A stretch of DNA of 64,000 bases. It comes from Bacteroidetes bacterium UBA3022 (GTDB lineage Bacteria > Bacteroidota > Bacteroidia > Chitinophagales > BACL12). The notes beneath the pieces are model-generated. The model had not been told where the DNA came from, did no database searches, and saw only the letters and a program-made list of their open reading frames with translations. Positions 1 through 7,735 of the stretch are shown here, piece after piece (position 1 is the stretch's first letter; every line of letters begins with the position of its first letter). The stretch covers positions 38,429-102,428 of the forward strand of contig DDYY01000071.1 in the NCBI GenBank assembly GCA_002346225.1, read 5' to 3'. The position numbers and the translations under genes are program-made.

Positions 1-917
1 TAGGTAAAGAAGGAATTGTCCTGGTTGACATAAATGGTTACAGTATCGGAAAACAAATCGCCACATTCTGTGGCAAAGTTCACGATGTAAACGGTGGTAT
101 CTGTGGGGAAGAAAAATGGATTAGCACTTCCGGGATCACTGATGCCGGTGGCGGGCGACCATGTATATGTATCATAGCCAGCAGGCGCAAACAATTGCAC
201 AGAATCCCCCTCACATATGGCTGCATCGGCAATGGTATCGGGTGGCATCGGATTGGTAAAGTTTTCAAAGCACACCGTTTGATTATTTACTGCCCCACCC
301 GTGGCAGCGGTGAAACCAAAGTACACTTCCGGGTCTCCCCCAAAAATATCTTCTACAATGTCGCCGGTATAGGAAACGCGGAAATTACAATCGACGTAGA
401 CATAGAGTGTTTGCTCCTCGGCTACCCATTTGATAAGGTAATCATGGTAGGCGCCATCTTCCAGGTTAGACACTCCGGGTAAAATCTGGTAGTACGTAGT
501 GAGTGGTGTTGCTCCGAAATGGCTTACAGAACCATTGCTGATGACAGCCAGGTGGTCATAGGTAGGGTCGGCGAAGGTACCATTCTGATAGGTATCAAAC
601 TCCACGGCCACAGACGGACTGATACTTTCATACCCTAATGAGCCGCCATCAATTCCAATACCGGTATTGTTTTGCTGCAGAACGAATGTCATGCCATCTG
701 CACCGCCATCTGAAGCGCCCAGGTTCAGTTGAAATGTAAAATCAAAACTGTTTTCCAGATTGATAAGCGAGTCTTTCCATACTGCTCCTTCCTGTGAAGT
801 GATGGTGGTAGTGAGCCTGAAACAGTCGCCACCCAGCGATATCGCATCCCCTACCAGGTTGTATTGTGCAAAGAGCATCGAAGGCAATAATGCCACTATG
901 AGTAAGAGCTGTCTCAA
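1..917 (-). CDS. Secreted L-type lectin-domain protein, C-terminus cut by window edge
   Basis: About 305 residues are visible. The start used is a TTG giving a good signal peptide (LRQLLLIVALLPSMLFAQ); no in-frame ATG lies between it and the preceding in-frame stop, and the next ATG would cut into the signal peptide. Residues about 25-220 form a bacterial legume-lectin-like domain, marked by GGADGMTFVLQ, then SVAVEFDTYQN and a conserved carbohydrate-domain end GFTAATGG. After that comes an Ig/PKD-like stretch (ICEGDSVQLFAPAGYDTYTWSP). It closely resembles the protein encoded directly upstream (964-2754), 46 bp away, so the two are tandem paralogues and probably co-transcribed. By analogy a T9SS sorting domain should lie beyond the window edge. 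Role inferred: cell-surface or released glycan binding. Confidence 0.85.
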   Translation of the reverse strand, partial: MRQLLLIVALLPSMLFAQYNLVGDAISLGGDCFRLTTTITSQEGAVWKDSLINLENSFDFTFQLNLGASDGGADGMTFVLQQNNTGIGIDGGSLGYESISPSVAVEFDTYQNGTFADPTYDHLAVISNGSVSHFGATPLTTYYQILPGVSNLEDGAYHDYLIKWVAEEQTLYVYVDCNFRVSYTGDIVEDIFGGDPEVYFGFTAATGGAVNNQTVCFENFTNPMPPDTIADAAICEGDSVQLFAPAGYDTYTWSPATGISDPGSANPFFFPTDTTVYIVNFATECGDLFSDTVTIYVNQDNSFFT

Positions 918-963
918 GGGTTTGGAGGTTCGAAAGGTAAATATACTGAAAACACCTGTTTTC

Positions 964-2754
964 TCAGCGCATTAGCAGCACTGTGCCCCTTATCAGTTGT
1001 TCTTCCTGCCCTGAGCGAAAGCGAGCTACATAAATGTAGGTGCCCATTTCCTGCGGCACACCGGAAAAATCTCCATTCCATCCGGTACTGCTGTCATTAC
1101 CGGAATACACCAAAGTGCCCCACCGGTTCCATACTTCCATATAGAAATCTTCAATAGCTGCGAATAACACTGGTCGAAAGAAATCGTTGTTGCCGTCCCC
1201 ATTGGGCGTGAATACATTGGGGAAATACATATCGTTCAGACAATCGGAAATAACGGTCACCTGATCTTCTGCAACACAACCTTCGGCAGAAGTTACCACA
1301 ACAGAAAACACACCTGCCGTATCGAGCAGATAAGTCGGATCGGTACTGCCATCCTGCCAGAGATAGGTTGCCCCCTCATTATAGACACTAAGCCATTCTG
1401 TATCGCCAAAGCATAAGTACCTTGTCGGAAAACCCAGATCGACATCAGGTTCCGGATAAACTTCTATGGCTACAGAATCGGTGGCGGAACAGCCTTCTGC
1501 ATTGGAAACAGTGCAGATATATAAGCCCGCTGCTGCAACAGAAATAACCTGCGAAGTGGCACCCGTATTCCAGCTATAGGTGCTGTAACCACTTCCGGCA
1601 TCCAATACAATACCATCTCCTTCGCAAAACCCAGCGCTTTCCGCAAAGTTCAATACCGGAATCTCTGCCACATCAAGAATTTGAATAGTATCAGCGGCTG
1701 GACACAATCCTCCACCACTGGCAGTAACCCAGTAGGTTCCGGGCTCTGTGATTTCAATAGCAGGCCCGCTTGCTCCCGTATTCCAGGTGTAAGTGCCGTA
1801 ACCTGGTGTTGCTGTCAAGGTATAGCCTTCACAAACGATGGTATCGGCGCCCAGGTTTAAAGGATCTTCAGCTATGGCAACAGTAACTGTATCATATATC
1901 GTGTATCCACATTCATCTGTAAGACTTACTGTATAGTTCGTAGTTACATCTGGCCATACATCAGGATTGGGAATAGCAGTATTGCTAATATTATAATCGG
2001 GCGACCAACTATATGATGCAAAGCCATCCGGAACGGTCAAAGTGATTGTATCTCCTGTACAAATGGATACATCCTCCAGTTCGTCTACTGCTGAAACGTA
2101 ATTGAAGCAAACTTCCTGGTTGTTGAATAAAGACCCTGTTGCAGCTGTAAAGCCCATGTACACCAGCGGATTGCCATCAAAAATATCGTTGATTATATCG
2201 CCGGTATAGCTGGTTCTTAAATCGCAATCTACAAATACACTCAGCGTTTGGCTAGCTGCATTCCAAACAATATTTCCATTGTGATAGCTGGCATCTTCTA
2301 CATTAGCTACACCTTCAATAATATATTGATAGGGCGTAAGTGCTGAAGGTAAAGCATGACTCAGCAAGCCATCGCGCATGATGGCCACATGGTCAAAGGG
2401 AGGGTCGTCATTGACATCATTGTCGTAAGAATCAAACTCGATATTGACCGATGGATTGATTCCTTCATACCCCAAACCGCCACCCGAGCTGCCCAGACCT
2501 GTACTCACAGGTTGCAACACGAATGCCATGCCATCTGCGCCCCCATCCGAATCTCCTAAATAGAATGCAAAATCTACATTAAAATCGTTCTCCAGACTAA
2601 TAAGGGAGTCATACCACATGGAACCTGCCTGCCATGCCACGGCTTGCGTAAGGGAATAACAATTATCCCCGATACTGGTAGCCTCCCCATTCAAAATGAA
2701 CTGGGCTTGCAATGGTGCACTGATACAGCTTAATATAATTATCCATCGATGCAT
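964..2754 (-). CDS. Secreted L-type lectin protein with T9SS type B (CHU_C) sorting domain
   Basis: About 596 residues. A signal peptide (MHRWIIILSCISAPLQAQ) starts at the ATG at 2754; an in-frame TTG at 2769 lies inside the -7 promoter element (2767-2774), so the ATG is preferred. Residues about 20-215 are a legume-lectin-like beta-sandwich (GGADGMAFVLQP, SVNIEFDSYDND, GFTAATGS). Then follow about four Ig-like repeats of 65-80 residues, with recurring motifs YTWNTGASG, YSWNTGATS and YLWQDGSTD, each closing in a Cys-containing strand. The last 80 residues are the gliding-motility-associated C-terminal domain (NVFTPNGDGNNDFF, WNRWGTLVY, GTYIYVARF), a T9SS type B sorting signal. The protein should cross the outer membrane through the T9SS and act as a surface lectin. 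Its ligand cannot be read from sequence. Confidence 0.92.
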   Translation of the reverse strand: MHRWIIILSCISAPLQAQFILNGEATSIGDNCYSLTQAVAWQAGSMWYDSLISLENDFNVDFAFYLGDSDGGADGMAFVLQPVSTGLGSSGGGLGYEGINPSVNIEFDSYDNDVNDDPPFDHVAIMRDGLLSHALPSALTPYQYIIEGVANVEDASYHNGNIVWNAASQTLSVFVDCDLRTSYTGDIINDIFDGNPLVYMGFTAATGSLFNNQEVCFNYVSAVDELEDVSICTGDTITLTVPDGFASYSWSPDYNISNTAIPNPDVWPDVTTNYTVSLTDECGYTIYDTVTVAIAEDPLNLGADTIVCEGYTLTATPGYGTYTWNTGASGPAIEITEPGTYWVTASGGGLCPAADTIQILDVAEIPVLNFAESAGFCEGDGIVLDAGSGYSTYSWNTGATSQVISVAAAGLYICTVSNAEGCSATDSVAIEVYPEPDVDLGFPTRYLCFGDTEWLSVYNEGATYLWQDGSTDPTYLLDTAGVFSVVVTSAEGCVAEDQVTVISDCLNDMYFPNVFTPNGDGNNDFFRPVLFAAIEDFYMEVWNRWGTLVYSGNDSSTGWNGDFSGVPQEMGTYIYVARFRSGQEEQLIRGTVLLMR

Positions 2755-2766
2755 GGGAACAGGTAT

Positions 2767-2774
2767 CAAAATTA
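2767..2774 (-). promoter_or_regulatory. Bacteroidota -7 promoter element (TAATTTTG) for the lectin operon
   Basis: The sequence fits TAnnTTTG and ends 12 nt before the ATG at 2754. It overlaps the alternative upstream TTG codon, which argues against that start. Confidence 0.55.
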
Positions 2775-2815
2775 AGATTTATCACCTATTTTGGTGTTGA
2801 AATAATGATTCAACA

Positions 2816-3151
2816 ATGAATGACCTGCATTACGATGATTTTATTAAAATCGACATGCGTATAGGCACGATTATTACTGCAATGGAATTCCCGGAGGCCA
2901 GAAAACCTGCCTATAAGCTAACTATTGATTTCGGGGAACTGGGAATAAAGCGCTCCAGTGCACAGATAACAGATTACTACAGCTGTGCTGAGCTGGAGGG
3001 AAAACAAATCGTTGCCGTCGTCAATTTTCCGCCCAAACAAATAGCCAATTTTATCTCCGAATGTCTGGTGCTGGGGGCGATAGATGCCGAGGGAAAAGTG
3101 GTTCTGCTCGAACCTCAACAGCCTGCTGCGAATGGCCTTCGCATCAGCTGA
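2816..3151 (+). CDS. csaA: CsaA/YgjH-like tRNA-binding domain protein
   Basis: 111 residues, made up of a single OB-fold of the tRNA-binding (Trbp111/CsaA) family; the same fold forms the N-terminal part of PheT. Family signatures are FIKIDMRIGTII at residues 9-20, the strand pair AYKLTIDFGELGIKRSSAQI, the loop LEGKQIVAVVNFPPK, and the C-terminal ECLVLGA. CsaA-type proteins are homodimers that bind tRNA and were reported to have chaperone-like activity in Bacillus; the exact cellular role is unclear. It is a lone gene, convergent with the SUI1-like gene, whose stop codon lies immediately next to its own. Length matches the family. Confidence 0.93.
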   Translation: MNDLHYDDFIKIDMRIGTIITAMEFPEARKPAYKLTIDFGELGIKRSSAQITDYYSCAELEGKQIVAVVNFPPKQIANFISECLVLGAIDAEGKVVLLEPQQPAANGLRIS

Positions 3152-3496
3152 TCAACCACCGGCCATTTTATATTTATACCCCCCTGCTTCCAGAAAGGCG
3201 GTGACCTTCGTGCGCTGATCGCCTTGAATGAGTATACAACCATCTTTGACCGTTCCGCCTGTCCCGCACTTCGACTTCAGGTCCTTTCCCAGTTGCTGCA
3301 AGTCCGCATCCGTACCCACAAAACCTTCCACTATGGTTACTTCCTTGCCACCGCGCTGCTTCTTATCTCGATACACTTTCAGCTTTTGCTGTTGAGGAGG
3401 TAAGGTAGCCGCTGTATCCTCAGGCTCCTCTTCAAACCGGAACCTGGGATCGGTTGAAAAGACAAAACCACGCTTATCCGCTTTCTTCTTTGCCAT
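3152..3496 (-). CDS. SUI1/eIF1-like translation factor (YciH family)
   Basis: 114 residues. The first 40 or so are basic and low in complexity (MAKKKADKRGFVFSTDP), followed by the SUI1 fold: KVYRDKKQRGGKEVTIVEGF, then LGKDLKSKCGTGGTVKDG and ILIQGDQR. In eukaryotes eIF1 helps select start codons; bacterial YciH homologues bind the 30S subunit and seem to lower initiation on non-canonical complexes, but their role is not settled. It follows the diacylglycerol kinase gene at 9 bp but has its own -7 element (3501-3508) only 4 nt before the ATG, so it may also be transcribed alone as a near-leaderless mRNA. Confidence 0.93.
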   Translation of the reverse strand: MAKKKADKRGFVFSTDPRFRFEEEPEDTAATLPPQQQKLKVYRDKKQRGGKEVTIVEGFVGTDADLQQLGKDLKSKCGTGGTVKDGCILIQGDQRTKVTAFLEAGGYKYKMAGG

Positions 3497-3500
3497 GGTG

Positions 3501-3508
3501 CAAATTTA
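3501..3508 (-). promoter_or_regulatory. -7 promoter element (TAAATTTG) for the SUI1-like gene
   Basis: A perfect TAnnTTTG match with only 4 nt between its G and the ATG at 3496. It overlaps the last codons of the diacylglycerol kinase gene. If used, transcription would start at or within a few bases of the AUG. Confidence 0.6.
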
Positions 3509-4384
3509 CCTGTTAGCCATCACCTTGAGGGCACGTGGCAACACTTTTATCCTGAACTCCTTTTCCTTTCTGAAGGTTTCACCATCGATCTGCAGATAGG
3601 CCGGTCGCGATGATGTTATTGCTATTTCCTTACCGCGCATGTATTGCAATGTTCGGCTGTTGTGGTGACGGTTCAGCAATACCTGTAGCACCAGCAACAC
3701 CGCTCTCCATTTGGGCAAATTCCTCAGCAAGACAATATCCAGCTCGCCATCCTGGATATCTGCCAGAGGTGCTATCTGCACATCGTATCCATATTGATTA
3801 GAATTACATATATTAATCATAAATGCTGATCCGGTATGGCGTTGACCGTCATTTTCTATATCAAAATCAAACGGCTTGAATACACCTAAGCTCTTGATGG
3901 CACTCCATGTGTAAGCTGCAAAGCCACGCGCTTTTTCCCTGTCAAACACCTTGGCTACAAATGCATCAAAGCCAATACCTATCAGACTAAAGAAGGGCCG
4001 TCCGTTAACCGTTCCTACATCTATGGCCATGCTGCTGCCATGGTTCAATACACCAATTGCTTCCCGTACTTTCATGGGATAGCCAAGATGCCTGGCCAGA
4101 CCGTTTCCAGAGCCGAAAGGCAAAATCCCCAGCACTGTATCCGACCCTATCAACGCGCAGGCCACTTCATTGACAGAGCCATCACCTCCGGCAACCACTA
4201 CTACATCTATCCCATCCCTTACCGCCTGCTCTGCAATTTCCGTTGCATGCCCTCTGCGCTCGGTATAGACTATCTGATGTTCATAGAGATCATGATTCAG
4301 GCAGGCTGCAATATGAGCAGGTATTGCATCTTTGCGCTTTACCCCTGCAATAGGGTTAATAATAAATAATATACGTTTCTTCAC
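3506..4384 (-). CDS. Diacylglycerol/lipid kinase (DagK catalytic domain, YegS/DgkB family)
   Basis: 292 residues, the full length of the family. The N-terminal half holds the nucleotide-binding signature VAGGDGSVNEVA (about residues 65-76) and GILPFGSGNGLARHLG (about 90-105); the C-terminal half is the beta-sandwich ending YLQIDGETFRK. Enzymes of this family phosphorylate diacylglycerol or related lipids with ATP at the inner face of the membrane. Its start overlaps the stop of the LTA-synthase-family gene by 4 bp, so the two are translationally coupled. That context suggests recycling of diacylglycerol released when phosphatidylglycerol is used as a phosphoglycerol donor, as DgkB does in Firmicutes. 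Substrate is inferred. Confidence 0.93.
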   Translation of the reverse strand: MKKRILFIINPIAGVKRKDAIPAHIAACLNHDLYEHQIVYTERRGHATEIAEQAVRDGIDVVVVAGGDGSVNEVACALIGSDTVLGILPFGSGNGLARHLGYPMKVREAIGVLNHGSSMAIDVGTVNGRPFFSLIGIGFDAFVAKVFDREKARGFAAYTWSAIKSLGVFKPFDFDIENDGQRHTGSAFMINICNSNQYGYDVQIAPLADIQDGELDIVLLRNLPKWRAVLLVLQVLLNRHHNSRTLQYMRGKEIAITSSRPAYLQIDGETFRKEKEFRIKVLPRALKVMANR

Positions 4385-6288
4385 TGTGCTGTCAGGCGGT
4401 TGTACATCATGGCCCGGTGATGTGATTGAATAATGGCTTTCAGCCTGTCTTCCATGAAGAGCAGTGTAGCCGGCGCGGTTTGCTGTAAGTCGTAAGTGAG
4501 CAGGCTATCGTCGGGAAAATGATACAAACCATCTATTTCATTTCCACTGTACAAGAGCGCGGTATCCTTGTAAATAATCCGGTAGGTGCCGGCATGAAAC
4601 CCAAAAGCAAGGCGGGTGTCGGTAGTGTGCCAAACCGATTGACCGAAGCCAAAATAAGGCCCTTCATAACCTGCATAATCCAGTACGGAAGCAAAAATAT
4701 CTGTTTGTTGTGCTACCATATCTGTGCTGCCGGAATAGTCTCCATTGGGATGGTACAACAGCATCCAGGTGCTGTGCGCGCCAATCTGGTTCTTGTAAAA
4801 TGCACTGGAAGGAGCTGGTGGACCGTTGTGATCGGCTGTTAATATGAACAGTGTTTCACTGAACCACGGCTGTTGACTGGCGGTAGCAAAAAATTGCCGC
4901 AATGCATGATCACTGTATCCTACTACTTCCATCATCGGAATCTCCCCTTTTGGAAAGACCCCCTGATACTCTTTGGGAAGCGTATAGGGATGATGAGAAG
5001 AAATGGTAAAAATTTCAGATAGAAATGGCTGGGGTAACTGCGTCATTTCCCTGGCTGTATATTGCAGAAAGGGCTCATCAAATATTCCCCAGTTACCATC
5101 GAAGTAGCTGTCATCGTTGAACTCATTTCTTCCATAATAGGCATTGAATCCTGCTCTTTGCAGAAACTTATCGAAGCCCATCGATCCGTTGTTGGCACCA
5201 TGAAAAAAAGCGGAGAAATACCCCTGTTGCTGCAGTAAGCTGCCCAGTCCGTTGAACGAATTCTCTTTATAGAGGGATGAAATAAAGGGCTCCTCCATTA
5301 AAACGGGAATACCCGAGTTAATGGCAATAATGCCCTGGTTGGAGGACTTTCCGTTTGCATAGAAATTCGTAAACACCTGCCCCTGCCCCATGAGTGAATC
5401 GAGAAATGGTGTATAGCCTGCACCATTATTAAAGTAACCGATGTATTCCTTGCTAAAGCTTTCCAAGACGATGATACAAATATTCTTTTTATCTGTATTT
5501 GTCGACAATTGCCGAGCTGCATGGTAGGGCGAATACAAACTGTCCATCCGGTCATCAGGCAGGTACCCCGGGTCGCGCAGGCGTCGGTGGCCAAAGGCAT
5601 ACAATACCGAATAAGGTGTATTGATAACCAGCTCTGATAATTGCTCATTCTGTACCAGCTCACCTGCCTGAGAAGGAGAAATGGGTTCCTCCTGTAAACC
5701 TCCACGCGCGCCAATGAATCCGGCTCCCAGAATAATGACCATTAGTATAATCTGTGTGGGATAATGTATAAGCCGCTGTGCCGGTAAAGCAGCCCTCCGC
5801 TTTACAAACTCTGTTTTCCGGTACAACCATTCAACCAGCAAGGTAAGTACCAGAACGAGCAGAAAGATGAACCAGAAATCCTGAATCACCATCGGCAAAA
5901 CGGCAGCATCGTTGGTGAGACCGAGCTCATGGGTAGAAGTGCGTTTTAAGCCATAGCGGAAGTATATGAAATCGCCACTCTCCATCATGAGTGCGACGCC
6001 ATTGAATGCATAGAAAATCAATTTAATAACCTGCTGGTATCGCAGCGTTTCCCGCCAGGGATTGGGTACTACATGCAGCAGGATGAATAAGAGGTTGATG
6101 TAGATGATAGAAGCCAGGTCGAACCGAAAACCGAACCACATGACCGACAAAAAACTTCTCAACTCCAGGTCGGGAAAGAGGTCTTTATTGAACTGAAAAA
6201 ATAAAATGCGGCAAAGCGCATATAGCACAACCAGTATACCGAGGCGCTTTAACAGCAAACGAATATGAAACCACTCATTAGACCTCAT
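4381..6288 (-). CDS. LTA-synthase-family membrane sulfatase/phosphoglycerol transferase
   Basis: 635 residues. The N-terminal 200 residues contain about five hydrophobic segments; the rest is a periplasmic alkaline-phosphatase-superfamily domain. Visible active-site elements are the metal-binding Glu in IIVLESFSKE (E276), a nucleophile region ANGKSSNQG in which Ser (S315 or S316) stands where LtaS has Thr, and the metal ligands in ILTADHNG (around residue 484). LtaS and OpgB/MdoB relatives move phosphoglycerol from phosphatidylglycerol onto a polymer or glycan, leaving diacylglycerol. No teichoic acid is expected in a Gram-negative, so the acceptor here is unknown. The gene has its own -7 element 4 nt upstream of the ATG and overlaps the downstream diacylglycerol kinase by 4 bp. 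Confidence 0.92.
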   Translation of the reverse strand: MRSNEWFHIRLLLKRLGILVVLYALCRILFFQFNKDLFPDLELRSFLSVMWFGFRFDLASIIYINLLFILLHVVPNPWRETLRYQQVIKLIFYAFNGVALMMESGDFIYFRYGLKRTSTHELGLTNDAAVLPMVIQDFWFIFLLVLVLTLLVEWLYRKTEFVKRRAALPAQRLIHYPTQIILMVIILGAGFIGARGGLQEEPISPSQAGELVQNEQLSELVINTPYSVLYAFGHRRLRDPGYLPDDRMDSLYSPYHAARQLSTNTDKKNICIIVLESFSKEYIGYFNNGAGYTPFLDSLMGQGQVFTNFYANGKSSNQGIIAINSGIPVLMEEPFISSLYKENSFNGLGSLLQQQGYFSAFFHGANNGSMGFDKFLQRAGFNAYYGRNEFNDDSYFDGNWGIFDEPFLQYTAREMTQLPQPFLSEIFTISSHHPYTLPKEYQGVFPKGEIPMMEVVGYSDHALRQFFATASQQPWFSETLFILTADHNGPPAPSSAFYKNQIGAHSTWMLLYHPNGDYSGSTDMVAQQTDIFASVLDYAGYEGPYFGFGQSVWHTTDTRLAFGFHAGTYRIIYKDTALLYSGNEIDGLYHFPDDSLLTYDLQQTAPATLLFMEDRLKAIIQSHHRAMMYNRLTAQ

Positions 6289-6292
6289 GTAC

Positions 6293-6300
6293 CAAAAATA
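6293..6300 (-). promoter_or_regulatory. -7 promoter element (TATTTTTG) for the LTA-synthase-family gene
   Basis: A TAnnTTTG match with 4 nt between its G and the ATG at 6288, in the 110-bp gap after nadC. Nothing else of note was seen in that gap. Confidence 0.5.
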
Positions 6301-6398
6301 CGCTGTTGTTCATTAGCAAAGGAAAGCAGCAACAACTCTTAACGTTTTCTCCATCAGTGATTAAGGGAATATTTCGCAGCACCGGACAGCAACAGCCA

Positions 6399-7253
6399 TC
6401 ACATAACAGCCTTAAAACTGAGGTCCAGGCTTTTTACGGAATGGGTCAGTTCGCCTACCGAAATAAAATCAACACCGGTTTCGGCAACCGCTTTCACGGT
6501 ATTCAGATTGATACCTCCGCTGGCCTCGGTGGGAATCTTCCCATTAATCAGCTGCACGGCTTCCTTCAGCGTAGCTATATCGAAATTGTCGAGCATAATA
6601 CGATCAATGCCGGGGGTGGCAAGTGCCTGTCTTACTTCCTCCAGATTGCGGGTCTCCAGCTCTACCTGTAAATTCAGTTGGTGCTGTGCCATATAAGCCT
6701 GAGCCCTTCCTACAGCTTCCGGAATGCCACCGCAGAAGTCAACGTGATTATCCTTGATCATAATCATATCATATAAACCAAATCTGTGGTTATAGCCTCC
6801 CCCGAGTCGTACAGCCCATTTTTCAAAGTAGCGCAATCCGGGGCTGGTTTTTCGGGTATCGAGAATTTTCGCATGGGTGTGGCGCGTTAACTGGACATAG
6901 GCATTGGTACGGGTAGCAATACCGCTCATGCGCTGCATGAAATTCAGCATGGTGCGCTCTGCTACCAGTAGGGCCTGTATTCTTCCAAACACAGTAAAAA
7001 CAATATCGCCTGGTTCTACCCGGGCACTATCGGGAATGGCTATATTGATTTCCAGCTCGGGCTGAATATGGTGTAGAATCATTCTGGCCAGGTCGACACC
7101 GGCAATGATGCCCGCTTCTTTAACCAGTAGATGCGCCTGCCCCATGGCATCTACATCTATGGTAGAGAGGGTGGTATGGTCGCCATCCTGTATGTCTTCA
7201 ATCAATACGGAATCTATGAATTCCAGCAGTTCTTCAGGTTCGGGGTTATTCAT
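6399..7253 (-). CDS. nadC: Nicotinate-nucleotide diphosphorylase (carboxylating), quinolinate phosphoribosyltransferase
   Basis: 284 residues, the normal length. It converts quinolinate and PRPP to nicotinate mononucleotide, CO2 and pyrophosphate in de novo NAD synthesis. Characteristic motifs are ERTMLNFMQRMSGIAT (about residues 96-111), the substrate-binding KILDTRKTSPGLR (about 129-141), LGGGYNHRFGLYDMIMIKDNH (about 151-171), the LETRNLEEV strand and the C-terminal phosphate-binding EASGGINLNTV. The reading frame overlaps the upstream DUF4783 gene by 8 bp, so the two are coupled. nadA and nadB are not in the window. Confidence 0.97.
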   Translation of the reverse strand: MNNPEPEELLEFIDSVLIEDIQDGDHTTLSTIDVDAMGQAHLLVKEAGIIAGVDLARMILHHIQPELEINIAIPDSARVEPGDIVFTVFGRIQALLVAERTMLNFMQRMSGIATRTNAYVQLTRHTHAKILDTRKTSPGLRYFEKWAVRLGGGYNHRFGLYDMIMIKDNHVDFCGGIPEAVGRAQAYMAQHQLNLQVELETRNLEEVRQALATPGIDRIMLDNFDIATLKEAVQLINGKIPTEASGGINLNTVKAVAETGVDFISVGELTHSVKSLDLSFKAVM

Positions 7254-7641
7254 ATTGAAAGCTTAATTCCTGTATCAGCATTTGTCCGTTGCGCTTTTTC
7301 AGGTATACATAGGTACGGAATTTTCTCGACCCGGAAACATAGGTCCCTATGGCATACTGCATGTTGGCACCTTCTGAAATACCATCCTGTAAAAAAGAAA
7401 AGGTACGCGGCGGGTACTGACGGAAAAAGTCTTTCATGATTTGCTCTGCCTGGGTCCTGCTGAAAGTACCCTCCTGATCGTCCAGGTGCAACTCCACTAA
7501 GTTATCGAAATGTGCCGATAGCCCTTTGGCATTGCCGGTACTGATATATCCCGAAATGGAGCTAAGGTCAGCACTGGCACTCAGGAACAACAGCGCCAGC
7601 AAGGGCAAGGCAAATTTCTGTGGTGTGTCAAAGCATTTCAT
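7246..7641 (-). CDS. DUF4783 family secreted protein
   Basis: 131 residues with an N-terminal signal peptide (FALPLLALLFLSASA). The mature part is a small NTF2-like alpha+beta fold typical of DUF4783: ISGYISTGNAKGLSAHFDN, SRTQAEQIMKDFF and the closing strand GQMLIQELSFQYE. These proteins are widespread in Bacteroidota, often next to nadC, and have no assigned function. It overlaps nadC by 8 bp. Its -7 element lies back to back with that of gpmI in the 94-bp divergent gap. Confidence 0.88.
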   Translation of the reverse strand: MKCFDTPQKFALPLLALLFLSASADLSSISGYISTGNAKGLSAHFDNLVELHLDDQEGTFSRTQAEQIMKDFFRQYPPRTFSFLQDGISEGANMQYAIGTYVSGSRKFRTYVYLKKRNGQMLIQELSFQYE

Positions 7642-7666
7642 AACTGTATCCCGCGCAACATGCAGC

Positions 7667-7674
7667 CAAAACTA
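7667..7674 (-). promoter_or_regulatory. -7 promoter element (TAGTTTTG) for DUF4783-nadC
   Basis: A TAnnTTTG match 25 nt upstream of the DUF4783 ATG at 7641, in the divergent intergenic region shared with gpmI. Confidence 0.45.
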
Positions 7675-7723
7675 TACCAAATTACAAGGATTGGCAAACG
7701 CCTACTGCAGCACTCAAAAAAGT

Positions 7724-7731
7724 TACCTTTG
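7724..7731 (+). promoter_or_regulatory. -7 promoter element (TACCTTTG) for gpmI
   Basis: A perfect TAnnTTTG match with 4 nt (CAGT) between it and the gpmI ATG at 7736. It fixes the start: longer in-frame extensions upstream would begin before the promoter. Confidence 0.6.
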
Positions 7732-7735
7732 CAGT

